NCBI GenBank assembly: GCA_037013685.1
Contig: CM072885.1
Span: forward strand, 70,287,785-70,351,784
Length of the DNA stretch: 64,000 nt
Reading direction: 5' to 3'
Source of the DNA: Acridotheres tristis
Lineage: Eukaryota > Chordata > Aves > Passeriformes > Sturnidae
A program made the position numbers and the translations under genes. The notes beneath the pieces are model-generated. The model saw only the letters and a program-made list of their open reading frames with translations. It was not told where the DNA came from and ran no database searches. Of this stretch, positions 12,201 to 24,140 are shown one piece after another (the stretch's first letter is position 1; each line of letters begins with the position of its first letter).

Positions 12201-15200
12201 CTGAAAGTTCCCAGATTATTTGAATGCTTCTGCTTGAAACATATTAGAAAACCAGAGATTTCTGTGAGGGAGGGGATCCATGACTCTACAAGCAGGGAAA
12301 TCCCAACAGATGTCCTGACTTTTTTTTTTTTTTCCCTGCTGCCCAGATCGATTGGCAAGCACCAGGGGCTCCCGTGTAGCTCACTCCTGCCAAATTCTAG
12401 CATTACTTGGCAGATGGTTACTGCTCACTGTGCTCAGGGCTTTCCCCTCCCTGGCACTGGATGCTGCTTTTTCCAGGCTTCAGCACCCACTGCCTTCACT
12501 CCTGCACCACAAGCAGCGTGGGCTCCTTCTCTTGCTCAGCCTTGGTGCAGTGTGGAAGCTCAAGAGATGCTGAACGTCCCTTTTCCTTCTAATCGTGAGG
12601 CACTGCAGCCCTGGCACAGTGATCAGACAACTCTGGCAGGTGACAAGGAGGACAAAGTGAACACCAAAGCAGTGGCAGTGATGGCTGTCCTTCCAAATTT
12701 GGGGCATGTATTGCACAGCACCCTCAAAATGAAGCTTTAACGCAAAGAACTGCAGCAGGTGGCACTGGCTCTCAATGGTTAACAAACAGGACTTTAACCA
12801 CTGCAAATTGTCCCGAGGACATAAAGTAGTAAAACTTCTCTAAGGATGGAGATGACACCCCTTGGATTGCCCCTGGAATGGAAATATGGAAACGATGATG
12901 TCATGTGATTTGCATTTCCCTAACAGCAGGTTATTCTTATCCTTATTAGTGTTCCCCTCCTTCCCACGTTTCAGTGCACTCCGGGGGGATGTTATCCGAG
13001 AGGATAACACACGACATGCAGGAGACTGGCCACACGTAGTACAAAAATTATTGCCAAACTGACCACAAATGCTTCTGCAGAGATTTCCAAACCTGTCTGA
13101 GCGGAGGCAAGGAGTGGAAGAACCCTCTCACTCCTGACTCACGCTGTTGGCCTGAACACGAGAGGGTTTGTTACTCAGAAATGGCATTTGAACACCAACC
13201 CCCCCCTCGCCCAGGACTAAAGTACAGCAGAGGAGGGAGGAAGCATCCACAGCTCCAGATTTATGGAAGAAGAAAGAAATGATTGCACAAAACTTGAGGA
13301 ATCTGGGATACATTTCAAGCCACCAGAGTAACAAAGGAAATTGTGAGCAGCATAATGATTTTTTTGTGTATTTTCGAATTATCCAGAGGGAACTGTATCT
13401 CCACAATATATTTTGCCTACTGTCCACATCCCACAGAGCTGGAGCCAGCTGTGTTTGTTCTCTCACAAACACATGAATAAGGATAGGAAGAAAACCTTGC
13501 TCCCACTTTATTTTTCAATGTGTTTTTTTTTAGATCCCTGATGAACTTTAATCCCCATCTTGTTGCACATAGAAACATGAGAAGTATTTGGATCAACAGG
13601 TCTACATTTAAAATCAAATTACAAAAGCAGAAAAAGAAGTCCATAGGACTTGCAGGAGTAACAGAACCCTGTCAGAAGATGGAAACAACTTTTAAGAACT
13701 TTTTGGAAGAAGGGTGGAAGGGGTAAAGCCACATCAGAGTATTGAGTGTGGAACTGCCTGGCCACTGAAAAAGTTACTCAGCACAGATAATTAGGACAAG
13801 TCAACCATGAGATAAACTGACACACAGCATGGATTAGAAGGGAAAGAAACCTCTAAAAGAGCATCATGAGATGCAGTTTTTCTTTTTTTCTTCCTTTGTT
13901 TCAGAGATTTTCAGGAGGGGGCATTGAAGGAAGCACAGAGCAGCCAATTGCTCAGTTTCAATCAGTCTCTTTTTTAAGTATTGATTTTGAAAACCCTATG
14001 TCCTGAAAACCAAGTTTCTCCCATGCACCTAGATGATTCTCAGAAGAAACAGGAATATTTGGGTGTGCAGTAGTGCACTCAGCTGGATATTTTTGTCATC
14101 TTTAACACTCACTTCCAAATACCTCATTCAGTAATTTATTTCACCAAAATATGCTCGCAGGACTAAATCTCACACTTTAACTTGAATATCGCTGTTCACA
14201 GATCAGTCTACTCAGAATGCCCAGAATATAAAATAGCCTTTCCTGGCTAAAAAAGCCTAAACTATGAGAGACAGCTGGCACTTTTTGTATTGCCCAATCA
14301 AACAAAAACCAACCAACCAAACAAAAAATAGAAAGGGTATTTAATCTTTTCAGAAATTTATGATCACCCACTTCATCAGCTACTACTGAAAAATTGCATC
14401 CTTCCCTGTTTCCTTCACACTGCCTTTTATTTGGATATGAAATAAAAAAAAAAAAAACACTCAATTGCCAATATCAGGTTAGACAAAAACAAAAGTCAGG
14501 TGCCCAAAGTTCATAGCTTGATAAACTTGGAAAAAAAACAGGGAATCAATGGGCTTGAGAGCCTGCTCCTGTTTGGAATTGCTAGACCAAGCTGGAATTA
14601 ACACATGGCTGCTCTGCAGTTACAGCAGCTTTTGGGTTTTTGACTGCACGACATTTATTATCTCATGCACATAAAAAGAGATGTGCATAGCTTTTCATTT
14701 TGGGGGTTTTTTTGATCATGCTACATGATCACAGTGTCTGGGAAAGAAATTAAAAGTTAACTGTTATAAAATTACAGCTAAAACCAGCCTGAGCTGAGGG
14801 AGGGTTCCACAGAGGTAAAGCTTAATTATTTACAGTTTAGATCCTAAGACACCAGGTCCCAAGGTCATTTATTACCAAGAACGAGCATAAACCACTGATT
14901 TCTATTTTTGTAGCACCATCACCAGCACTCAGTAAGAGCTCTAAGGTAAGAGGATATATCCACCCCTAAATAACCCTATGGGAGCTCACCCTTCATGAGT
15001 GAAAAACATGAGAGAGGGTAAATATATCTGCTCAAGAAGCAGGGAAGAACAGCAAGAGCACACACCCCATGAGCCAAGCAAACACAAGGGTTTCAGAAAC
15101 AAACCCCCTGCGAGCAGGCACAGCAACGTGGGCTGGCAGCAGCTCTTACACCAACAAAACAATGCCCAGAGCTGGGAGGGATGCTGGCCACAGGTGGTCA

Positions 15201-15241
15201 GTGCACCCTCTGTGCCACAGGAACCAAAAAATGATGGTTTG
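9227..15241. other. Gene-free unique sequence
   Basis: The stretch contains AT-rich unique DNA, moderate GC patches around 11.2-12.7 kb, and A or T runs near 10249, 10797-10812, 11480 and 12320. The 168-codon frame at 12234-12740 begins in A-rich DNA and crosses a T run; its composition shifts from Phe runs to Pro/Ser/Ala-rich sequence, as expected of a chance frame in locally GC-rich DNA. No RNA gene, CR1 or LTR fragment is recognised. Confidence 0.4.
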
Positions 15242-15298
15242 GTCTTGGTTTAATTTAATTTCCCAAAAAAAAAAAAAAAAAAAGTCTTGGTTTAATTT
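15242..15298 (+). mobile_element. Minimal poly(A) insertion with 15-bp target duplication
   Basis: A perfect 15-bp direct repeat (GTCTTGGTTTAATTT at 15242-15256 and 15284-15298) brackets only 27 bp: eight bases (15257-15264) followed by nineteen A residues (15265-15283). This is the structure of an extremely 5'-truncated retroposed RNA 3' end with its target-site duplication. The repeat and A run are seen; the mechanism is inferred. The alternative is a simple tandem duplication later filled by A-tract expansion. Confidence 0.5.
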
Positions 15299-16639
15299 TG
15301 TTTTCCCGGCCAACGCAGCAAATAATGTCATGGTTTTGATTCACGAGTATATATGAGGATATTTAAATTGGCAATTCAAGCCATGACAGATGGTTGTACT
15401 CTACAGCTTGGGCTGGGTGTCACCCCAGGTGCCTCCACACCTGCACCTTTGTTGCAGCAACCACCGTGGCCCTCAAGGTAACTCTCAATGCACACAGGAG
15501 TCATGGCATTCAACCAGCACTCCCAAAATCTCACAGGGCTGAGAGAGGATGGAATAACTTGGAAAAAGTTATCCTGGAAAAAAAACCAACAACAACAAAA
15601 AAAACCAACCAACCAAACAACAACAACCAAAAAAAAAAAAAAAAAAACAAAACAAAAAAAAAACAGTGATTTGGGACACTGTTACTTTGCAATACAGCTA
15701 TTAATCACACAAGACAAAAGAGCAAAATTCTCAGTACCTGCTTTCTGAAAATAGAGGCAGCTTCAGGTAACTAAGATTGAAGATGAAAAGATATAAAACA
15801 TGCACTAATTCCTGTGCTGATCTGACTTTCAGGCAGGTGTTGGTACCATTTAAGACCATTTATTGTTCCAAAAGTGTATGATTCTTCTTCTACTTCAAGG
15901 AAACAATTGCTGCACTGTGCACTAAGAGTTAGAGTACACTGGAGCACAAATCACCAACTGTAGAAAAAAACACTTTGGGAGGGCACAAATCATTGTAGCT
16001 GAGCAATGGTGTTTATACTTGTGTGAATGCTTGAAGTAGCAAAATAAATGCTTATTTATATGAGGAATAAAAGTTCAGTGATTCAGTAATGTAAAAAGTC
16101 ATCTGCAAAATTAATATATACAAATGCATCACTAATAAAACCTATTGTTGTAGAAAGTTTTATTCTGGTGAACAACTGGGATCGGCCTGCTGTCAATGAG
16201 CTGTTTTCAAATGGGTATAAATGAATAAAAGTGTGTTAATAATCTTTCAGAGGTGGAAAAATCTACAAGTTAATCCTTCTTTTATAAGCTGGTTCCCCTG
16301 CCACTTGTGTAGCCTTAGTAGTAAACATTTCATGTCTAGATCTCCTTTAAGAAGAGTTAAAATTAAGAATTTTAAACAACATTCATGAGAAAAATACATG
16401 CCAGACCTTTATTTCTGCGACCTAACAAATAGATAGTGGATTTTCAAGACCAGCCAATATTTGAATACCAGCCTATGCAAATATGTTGAGTTGCAAAAGA
16501 GAGACACATGCTTGACTCTTCTCTATTTTTTAGCCCATGAATCACCTTTTGTTTCTGAATTCTGACCTATACTCACCACTTCTCTTACTGCACCATCTGC
16601 TCCTTATCTGTACTATGTTTGAATAGCAGTATAAATGGC
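15299..16639. other. Unique sequence; A/C-rich patch and possible conserved stretch
   Basis: An A-rich (CAA/CCAA/CAAA)n low-complexity tract runs from about 15579 to 15664. Around 16070-16320 the sequence is complex and AT-rich, with ATTAATA-type words, and could be a conserved non-coding element, but nothing seen here proves it. No gene is seen. Confidence 0.4.
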
Positions 16640-16712
16640 AGAATAATTTAGGTTGGGAATGAACTCTGGAGGTCACCTGATCAAAACAACTTGGAAGTTA
16701 GACCGAGATAGA
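16640..16712 (-). mobile_element. CR1 LINE 3'-end fragment (antisense)
   Basis: The words TTTAGGTTGGGAATGA, CTGGAGGTCACCTGATC and CAACTTGGAAGTTAGACC occur in the order expected for the reverse complement of avian CR1 3' untranslated regions. A short deletion separates the last two words. Only this terminal piece is present, as usual for CR1, which truncates at its 5' end. Confidence 0.6.
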
Positions 16713-17110
16713 ATCTATAATCATGCACAATAATCACAACGACTTCTCAAGCCACCAGAAATACAGCAACAAACAGCTCCTGACCACAAGCAAAAGAAAT
16801 TCTCCCATTTTGGTCCCATGCTTATGTCCAGTTACATCTGAACAGGATCAAGAACACAAATAAAGGTCTTTGGCAGGAGCACAGCTGCCAACCTGTGACC
16901 CAAATGCAGCTCAGCAGCATTTTAAGAACCTGGTGTTGAGACACCCAGGCTGAGGAGGAGGCAGCATGTCAAGGGCAGAGGAGCAAGGACAGCCAGGTGG
17001 GTGGAAAGCAGCACAACATTTCTCTGGAGGAAAGAAGAACAGCTCAAACCCACGGCAAACCCACGGAGGGGCTCCTCAAACCCATTTAGTGTGGCTTGCA
17101 TGGTCCCTGG
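16713..17110. other. Unique sequence between CR1 and LTR
   Basis: No gene or repeat family is recognised. The 103-codon frame at 16966-17277 extends into the LTR and is not called. Confidence 0.4.
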
Positions 17111-17718
17111 TGCTGGGGGTTAGCTCCAGACAGCAAGCAGGGAGCACAGAGCTGCTCCCTCCCTCCCTGCCTGCCCCTGGTGGGATGGGGAGGACAGCCA
17201 GAAAAAAGGTAAAACACATAGATGGAGATAAGAAGAGTTTAATAACTGCAACAACACTCGGAGTAGTAATAATTTAAAATAATTAATAATAACAAAAACA
17301 GCAATAACAATAATAATAATTTTTTAAAAATAATAATTTTAAGAGGCAAAGGAATCAAACTCAAGAAAGACAAGAGCTGCACAATGCAGTTGCTCACCCA
17401 CTGCTGACAGATGCTCAGCCTGTCCCCGAGCAGCCACGGGCACCTCCCAGCCAGCTCCCCCCAGGTTATATACTGGCCATGACGTTCTGAGCTATGGAAT
17501 ATCCCCGTGGCCAGCTCACTCAGCCGCCCTGGCCACCTCCCTCCCAGCCTCAGGTGCCTCTCCTGGCTGGCAGAGCATGGGACACTGCAAAGTCCTTGAC
17601 TCAGGGAAGCACTGCTATAGCAACAGCCCAAACACGGCTGTGTTATCAGTTCTGCTCCCGAGGCAGCCCCAAAGCCCAGCTCTGCACTGGCTGCTCCATC
17701 CCAGCTGAAACCACCTGG
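17111..17718 (-). mobile_element. Solo endogenous-retrovirus LTR (avian, minus strand)
   Basis: Read on the minus strand, the segment follows the order of a very abundant avian ERV LTR. The 5' end has the GGTTTCAGCTGGGAT word (17699-17713). A U3 region follows with a site for the TATA-box word TATATAA (17466-17472). Next comes a region with TGCACAATGCA-like and CTTTCTTGAG words, then an AAT/ATT-rich stretch (about 17265-17335). The ATTAAA poly(A)-signal variant is at 17238-17243, and the tail is C/T-rich with a GTGGGATGGGG complement (about 17180). Length is about 600 bp. No gag, pol or env remnant flanks it, so it is a solo LTR left by recombination. The terminal TG/CA bases and target duplication are too decayed to place exactly. 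The 169-codon minus-strand frame at 17239-17748 is a by-product of the LTR. Whether the family is ERVL- or ERVK-type I cannot settle from memory. Confidence 0.8.
17466..17472 (-). promoter_or_regulatory. LTR TATA box
   Basis: TATATAA on the minus strand lies at the position expected of the U3 promoter of the solo LTR. A start site would lie roughly 25-35 bp toward lower coordinates. The motif is seen; activity is unknown. Confidence 0.5.
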
Positions 17719-20700
17719 TGACCCAGGGACCTCACTGCAGGGAGACACATCTGCATTGGGAGCAGCCTTGCTGCAGCTGTTTATACATTCCCCTTCACCG
17801 AGGCCTCACTATGGGGGAGAAGAGAGATTGAGTTACAAGCAGCTCCATCCATTCCAGCAGAGAATTCACATTTCCTATCCAGCATGGACAATCTGTCAGG
17901 CTGTGAATCGATATAATTGTTTGGCATTAGCATAATTCATATATACATACATGCAGATTTAAATCAGAGCTGTAGCACCTCACAGGGCCCCAATGAGTCT
18001 GATTTTGTCACTTTGGGTTTGCCATACATATCCAGGCTACAGTGAGGAGCTGTGCCAAGTGTGACAGGCTGTGCATTATTTAATGGTCTGACCATCCAAC
18101 AGCACAGTTTGTCACGGCTCCCACGTGCAGAAACAAACCCTCCTAAGTTAACAAGCTCGAAAATGGTCACCCTGGACAGTGCTGAAAGCATTACAAGGTG
18201 TGTCCAACAGAGAGGAACAAATGCTGCTGTTCACACTTTGGCCATACCAGAAAATTGAATAACTGCTTCTCTACCAGCAAGAATGCTCTGAACAAATTCC
18301 AGGTTTAACTGGGATTTAACAAATCAGTTCTTAAAATGACCCCACTGCTCAAAACCCCTTGAGGTTGCAGTGGTTCCTGGCAAACTGAAAACATTTTTCC
18401 TTCCACACTTCCTCTCTGCAGTACAGCTGAGTGACCTTGGTGGTGGGAGGAGGTCAGAGTAGATGAGAAAAGAGTCTTTAAAAACACTATTTGATTTTTA
18501 AGTGCTAAATTTACATTTTGAAGACAAAGCCAACTTAATTAAAAACATTTAAGTCTTGCAACTTAAAAGAAGTTGCAATAGTTCCAAGAACAACTATTTG
18601 AGACTCCCTGCCCCCCCAGCAATCCCTTCCTGCAAGTCAAGGAAACAACAGCATGAACAACCTCAAAAACATCAAACTACTGAAACAAAAAACAAAACAA
18701 CCAACCAACCCACAAAAGGAAAAGGAGAAGGAATGGGACGAGGAGTTTGCTTCTAAATTCACAAACCCCTCACTTTGTCCTGTGTATTGCACACTGGCAT
18801 AAACCACTTCAAGATTTTGCAGGTCACTCTTAGGATTTGCTTTATTTGTATTTTCGTCCTGTCCCAGTCTCTTTTTGTCTCCCATCCTCCAAGAAGCAAA
18901 AATTGTCAATGGTTTGGAAGTGAGTTCAGACAGCTTCTCCATGCCCTGGAGAGGTGACTTACAAACTTCTGCACAGTCAGGTCTCAGCATTCTTTTCTTT
19001 TCTGACAGACAAGCATCCTTACCTTCACATTGACCATTCAGAGAAACAATCTCAAATTAATTTTAAGCAAAAGTTGACTGAATGCCACATCTAGACTTGG
19101 GGTGTCCCAAAATGAGAAGCTGGGCCAGAAGCCACAGAATATACAATTAAATAAAGGAATAGTTGCCCCAGACACTGCAGTCCCAGTGCTCAGTACTCAA
19201 CCCACCTCAGCTCCCCTCATTCCTCTTCAATCTTTCTCCCTCTCTCTGCCCCCCACAGCTATCCTTGTGTTAAAACATATTTTTAGAAACTGGGAGCAAT
19301 TATTCTTTCCAACAAGCAACCTCAAATCCAGGACCTCTTACAGCATCCAGAGAAAATATTACCCTAATTTAATTAATTCCCTCTATTTCCTCTTTCCATC
19401 AGAACTCACTGCCTGTTTACAGCTAGGTTGAATCTTCTCATGTACTTGCCAACAGTACCATAACAGCCTTCTTGTACCCCTGGCCACTGGTTAATGATAA
19501 AAACAAAGCCAAGAAAATTAGCAATGTACAAAAAACAGCAAAGCCAGGAATAAATGAAGTGTCTGAAAAGTCTCTGCTGGTCTTGTGCTAGGCCCAGCTT
19601 GCTTCACTCCTAAGCAGGCTGATGGTTCTTTTACCACAGGTACTTTATCAGCAGCTCTAGAGTGGCATAAAGGTGACTTAAACAGAAAGTTTCTTTGAAG
19701 CTGTCTGATAAATATTGAAGTAATGGAGGGAGTAAAGGAAGTAACTTCTAAAAGCAGGCTCGATGCACTTTTCCCGGATGCTGATTCTCCTCTAATAGGT
19801 TTCTACTTTTCTCCTGGAACAGTACCAATCTCTAAAATAAATAGAGTAAATGTTTGAGAGTAAAGTCAGTAGTTCTGGTCTGGCAAATAGCAACATAAAA
19901 ATGGCACCTTTGCACTCAGCAGATCTGTCCCTGCTGTGCAGTCAGGAGTGATTGCTGCTGACTAGTGAGGGAAATAAAAAAGGCTCTGCTGCTTCCATGC
20001 TTGTTTGAGACAGGATGTCAGAGCTATTGTTGTGCAGCAAACTGAGTGCTGGTGTCTCTTCCATAAAAAGCTAAATTCTTCGTTAATTTTCAATTCGATC
20101 TCTGGACACTTCTTGCTGCACCACTCATTAACAGGGAATGGGATACAGAGACAGGATCAGAGCACGCCTCGCTCTGCACAAAGTTTATGGTGCAAAAATG
20201 TTCAGGAAGGGAGATGAGACATTGGGAAATGCTTCATGAAGAGGCAAATAGAAATTCCTGCCTCTTAAAGATACTTCTAAACAATCAACCTCCAGATTCA
20301 AGAGCTGCAGTTTCTCTCTGTGGAATGCTGCGATGAAATCAAACAAAAAAAAAGTGAGTGAGTTGGTGTAAAAGATCTATCAAGTAATTTTCACTGCAAA
20401 TGTTCAATGTCACGAGTTTAGGCTGAAGGTAAAGTACACAAAATAAACAAAATTTGTACATGTACATGAATACCAGCTCATCCTTTCAAGGAAGAACATA
20501 GGCCAGAAAAACCTATTTGAATTTATCACACTACCATAATATGACTACATTTTAATTTACAGGAGAGGTTGATAAGTAATAGAAAAGAAGCAAATTCTCA
20601 GCATTCAAATTTGCAAACCTTTTAGAAACTTTTAGGAAAGATGCTTGAGAGTCTAAAATATTTTGGAGTGTATTTTCACAATACTTAAAATAAACAGCAA

Positions 20701-23700
20701 TAGTGTCTGCTCTTTGGAACTTCAAAGCCATAGAGATAAGGATGCTTCTGAAAGAAGAAACAGATAGGAAAATACCTGCTCTCAGAGCTGCCCAGGACTC
20801 ATAGAAAAATCCATCACACAATGTTTTTACCATTATCTGATTTGAAGCTCCTGAAAATGAATTACTTCAATCAAACACAGCATATTTCCATCTGGAAGTG
20901 CTTAGCATCCCAGTAAGCAGAATGTAAGAAACTATTTCATGTCACACTGGCTTTATTTTCACAAAGCCCACACAAAAATCATTATAGCAAGCCTGAAAAT
21001 TCTTATAAAGAAGCCAAGCAATATTTTTCTCTTCTAGCTAAGGAGTTCAGCCTCAATGAAGTAGTAAAGGCTTTAATAAGCTGCTCATCTTAATGAACAG
21101 ATACAGAGACTGAATTAGTAGGCAATGTCTCTTCTAAAAAAGCATTATTAAAACCACTCCAGTATGTGCTGTTGATATGTCAGAGACATTTCATTTCATG
21201 ACACGAAAGAACAAGTCAAGAACTCAGGTCAGGGAACAGAAACAAATCCACTACAATTTCATGTTGTTACTGATAATCAGAGTCTTTCATTCCTTGCATA
21301 TTTCAGATTTAAGAGGATGGTAGACATCAACAAAATATTTTCCTTACATTGAAAGAGTCTGAAAATGGTGCCAAAGAAGATCAGAGGAACTTTCTTTTCG
21401 GTTGCATCTTGAGGTCAGGGCACTTTAAATAGAGTTTTTGGCACGCCATAAAATAAACTAAATCAACTTCTCTCAAATTCCTGGAGGTTTATAACTCTAG
21501 CTGCCAAGCCTTTTAGCTATGCCAAGCTTCTGCAAGAATTAAACGCTGCTCAAATGAACCCATCACGAAAGGCTGAGTCGTTATCAGGTGAGCTGTCAGC
21601 TCAGGTGCTGCCCTGCCTGAGGCTCCCAGGTGATGTCTGTGGGCCAGCACTGAGCCCTGGGGAGCAGAGGGAGCTGCTTTGCACACATTTATCACTAGTG
21701 CTGTGCTGTTCTGTGCACCCTGAGCTGCTCAGAGATGCTCAGTGGGAGGCTGTGCCCCAGGCAGGGCACGAACAGGATGCAGGCTTGCAGAGCATCTTGT
21801 TCCCATCACAGGCCTGGGGTATGCATGGGAGAAATTCTGGGGTTTTTGTGGAGTATTTGCTTACACGTGTTCCAAACGTCTGCACACCAGGAACAGTTAT
21901 AGCAGCTTATTTCCATGTGTTTCATACGGTGGTGCTGGGTTTAAAAATAAATGTGCATTTTGGTGAGAAACTGCCATGGAAGCAAAATGCATCATTATTC
22001 TACGATTTTAAAAGTGAGAAAACCATTTCGAGCTCTCCTTCCCAACCTTGGGGTTATCCCTGCTCCTCTGTGGCCTCACACCAAATGCAGCTTTGTTAGT
22101 CTGGGCTGCCACATCCTACCCTCCTAAAACATTTCACATCTGGCTCCTTTTACACCTCCTCAATCAGGAAGTGCAGCACATCTCTCACCACAGGAGACAG
22201 ATGATTTCTCTCCGTGCTTTACCTCCTCTCACACTTTGCAAGCACTGCTCCCAGCCAGCAGGCAAGCACCAGGCTGGTCTCAGGAAAATTCCCTTTGTGT
22301 CCCTGGCAGTCCAAGAGTAGCACACTGTGCTCTTTTGTTTCACTAAGAAAAGCCAAGATGTAAATTTTTGTGCCAGTTCTTATGACTGGAAGACAGGGGA
22401 AAACCTTGCAGAGTTTATCAGTCGATGTTCTCTCAAGTTTATGAACTGTTTCCTTGTTTGGGCTTGAGGAGAAACAAACCTGCTAAGTGCTGGCATTTCT
22501 TTTACCTGCTTACCCAACCTGCTGCACAATTAGCTCTTGTGTTTGTGCATGGACTTCATTTGGATCACACACACATGATAGAACAAAGAAATGCATCAAA
22601 ACCCTCTCACACGAGCCTGTCCATCCACACACAGCAGCACAGCCAGGTTTTTTTGGTCCACTCCTAAAAGCAGCAATGCCTGTGCATCACTATTGCTGCT
22701 GCCTGTGCTGGTGACAGCTCTTTTCCTGTGGTAAATACATCGTTTTGGCAAATTCAACAGAGACTCCCCTTGGAAAGGGCCCTGCCTTCAGCTCTGCAAG
22801 CAAACACCACATCCTGCAGGAGCAGATGGATTCTTACTGGACAGGGGCTCACCAGAGGGCATTGGTGTCAAACCTTTTGTTACAAAGGGCTTCCACAGAA
22901 AACACAGATCGAGAAATCAAATTGTTGGATAAACCTGGCACACAGCTGACATCAGGACATCAGCACTTCTGTTTCCACACTCCTTTCTGTACCAGTCCCC
23001 TAAGCAGCTCCCTCTGCCATCACCTTTTCCTGCATTGCCATGGGCATTCAGGTGATGGAGCAGGGCATCACACACGCAGTAATAATCCCTTCCACGCCAC
23101 CTCTCTGCACTTTTAAAGTCACTCTGTCCCCTTCATTTCCAATCCTCAGCTGATTTTTTGCTTTCTGAAATCACTTCACAAAGCTCTGTGTTTGTCAAAA
23201 TGCTTCAGAAGCTTTGCCCTTTGCTGCTCCACACAATCCTTTAATAAATCTGGGTGCTGTTTTGGGGAAGTGATTGCTGAATACACACAGCCCCCCTCAG
23301 CCCACAGCACTGCAAACAGATTCCCAAGGAGCTTTGGCTCTGGATAAGCAGCTTCTCCATTTATCACATCCACTGATATGCTACAATGTTCTCATTTTGT
23401 ATTTCTCTTGAAAAAACTGTGTGTTCTAATTCATAAGCAGCGTGATAGCTTTGGATTTTTCAAGCATTTTTTACTACAAACAGAATTAAACCACATTTAA
23501 GCACGGCTGCAAACAGAGATTTTAGGAGACACTAACAACTCAGGTAGCAAAATAAATAGCAATATTTTTTTCTAGGCTAACCCTGATGTTTGGACAGTTG
23601 TCTAGGATTCATGTGACATGATGGTTACCAAAGTATTCACATCTGTGCATTTAAACTGTCTTTAAACCAACTTACAGTGCTTTTCCCTCCCTCCTGATCC

Positions 23701-24019
23701 AGATAAAAACAGGAACAAAATAGTGCCCTGCAGTTCCCAGAATTATCTCCCTGGCTGATCACTGAAGTGAACAACCAGGCTGATTTTCTATTTCCAGCTG
23801 AAAATGTGTAAGTGATTAACAGCCCCCTGCACTTTGATACAGTGCTGCAAGATCTCTCCTTCTGAAGCAAAGACAGACCTTCTGTTTCTTTTTACAAGCA
23901 AAAGGGGAAAAAAAAAAACAAGGAAAAAGTAGTGAGAGGAGAAAGGGTGCCTTCAATATTGTTTCTACATGCCTCTCTCATAGTAACTTAAATTTGCATA
24001 CCTGACTTTTACTTTTCCT
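17719..24019. other. Gene-free unique sequence; longest open frame in the window
   Basis: Mixed unique DNA. The longest ATG frame of the window (21554-22099, plus, 181 codons) lies in a locally GC-richer patch. It has no domain I recognise, no signal peptide or transmembrane pattern, and mixed composition, so I do not call it a gene. No RNA gene or repeat family is recognised. Small (CA)n patches occur near 22567-22580 and 22624-22632. Confidence 0.4.
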
Positions 24020-24140
24020 GAGAAGAAGAGAAGAGAGAGAAGAGAAGAGAAGAGAAGAGAAGAGAAGAGAAGAGAAGAGAAGAGAAGAGAAGAGAAGAGA
24101 AGAGAAGAGAAGAGAAGAGAAGAGAAGAGAAGAGAAGAGG
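24020..24140. repeat. (GAGAA)n pure-purine microsatellite
   Basis: About 120 bp made only of G and A on the plus strand, in pentamers of GAGAA/AGAGA with a few shorter units at the left end (24020-24040). Long polypurine mirror-type tracts like this can adopt triplex (H-DNA) structure; that is known for the class, not shown here. Confidence 0.95.

Noticed and set aside
12234..12740. 168-codon plus-strand frame
   Set aside because: It crosses a T run, changes composition midway, overlaps open frames in the other strand and frames, and has no recognisable domain or splice context.
17239..17748. 169-codon minus-strand frame ending in Leu/Ile/Tyr-rich sequence
   Set aside because: It lies within the solo LTR; the Leu/Tyr-rich end comes from the AAT/ATT-rich part of the LTR.
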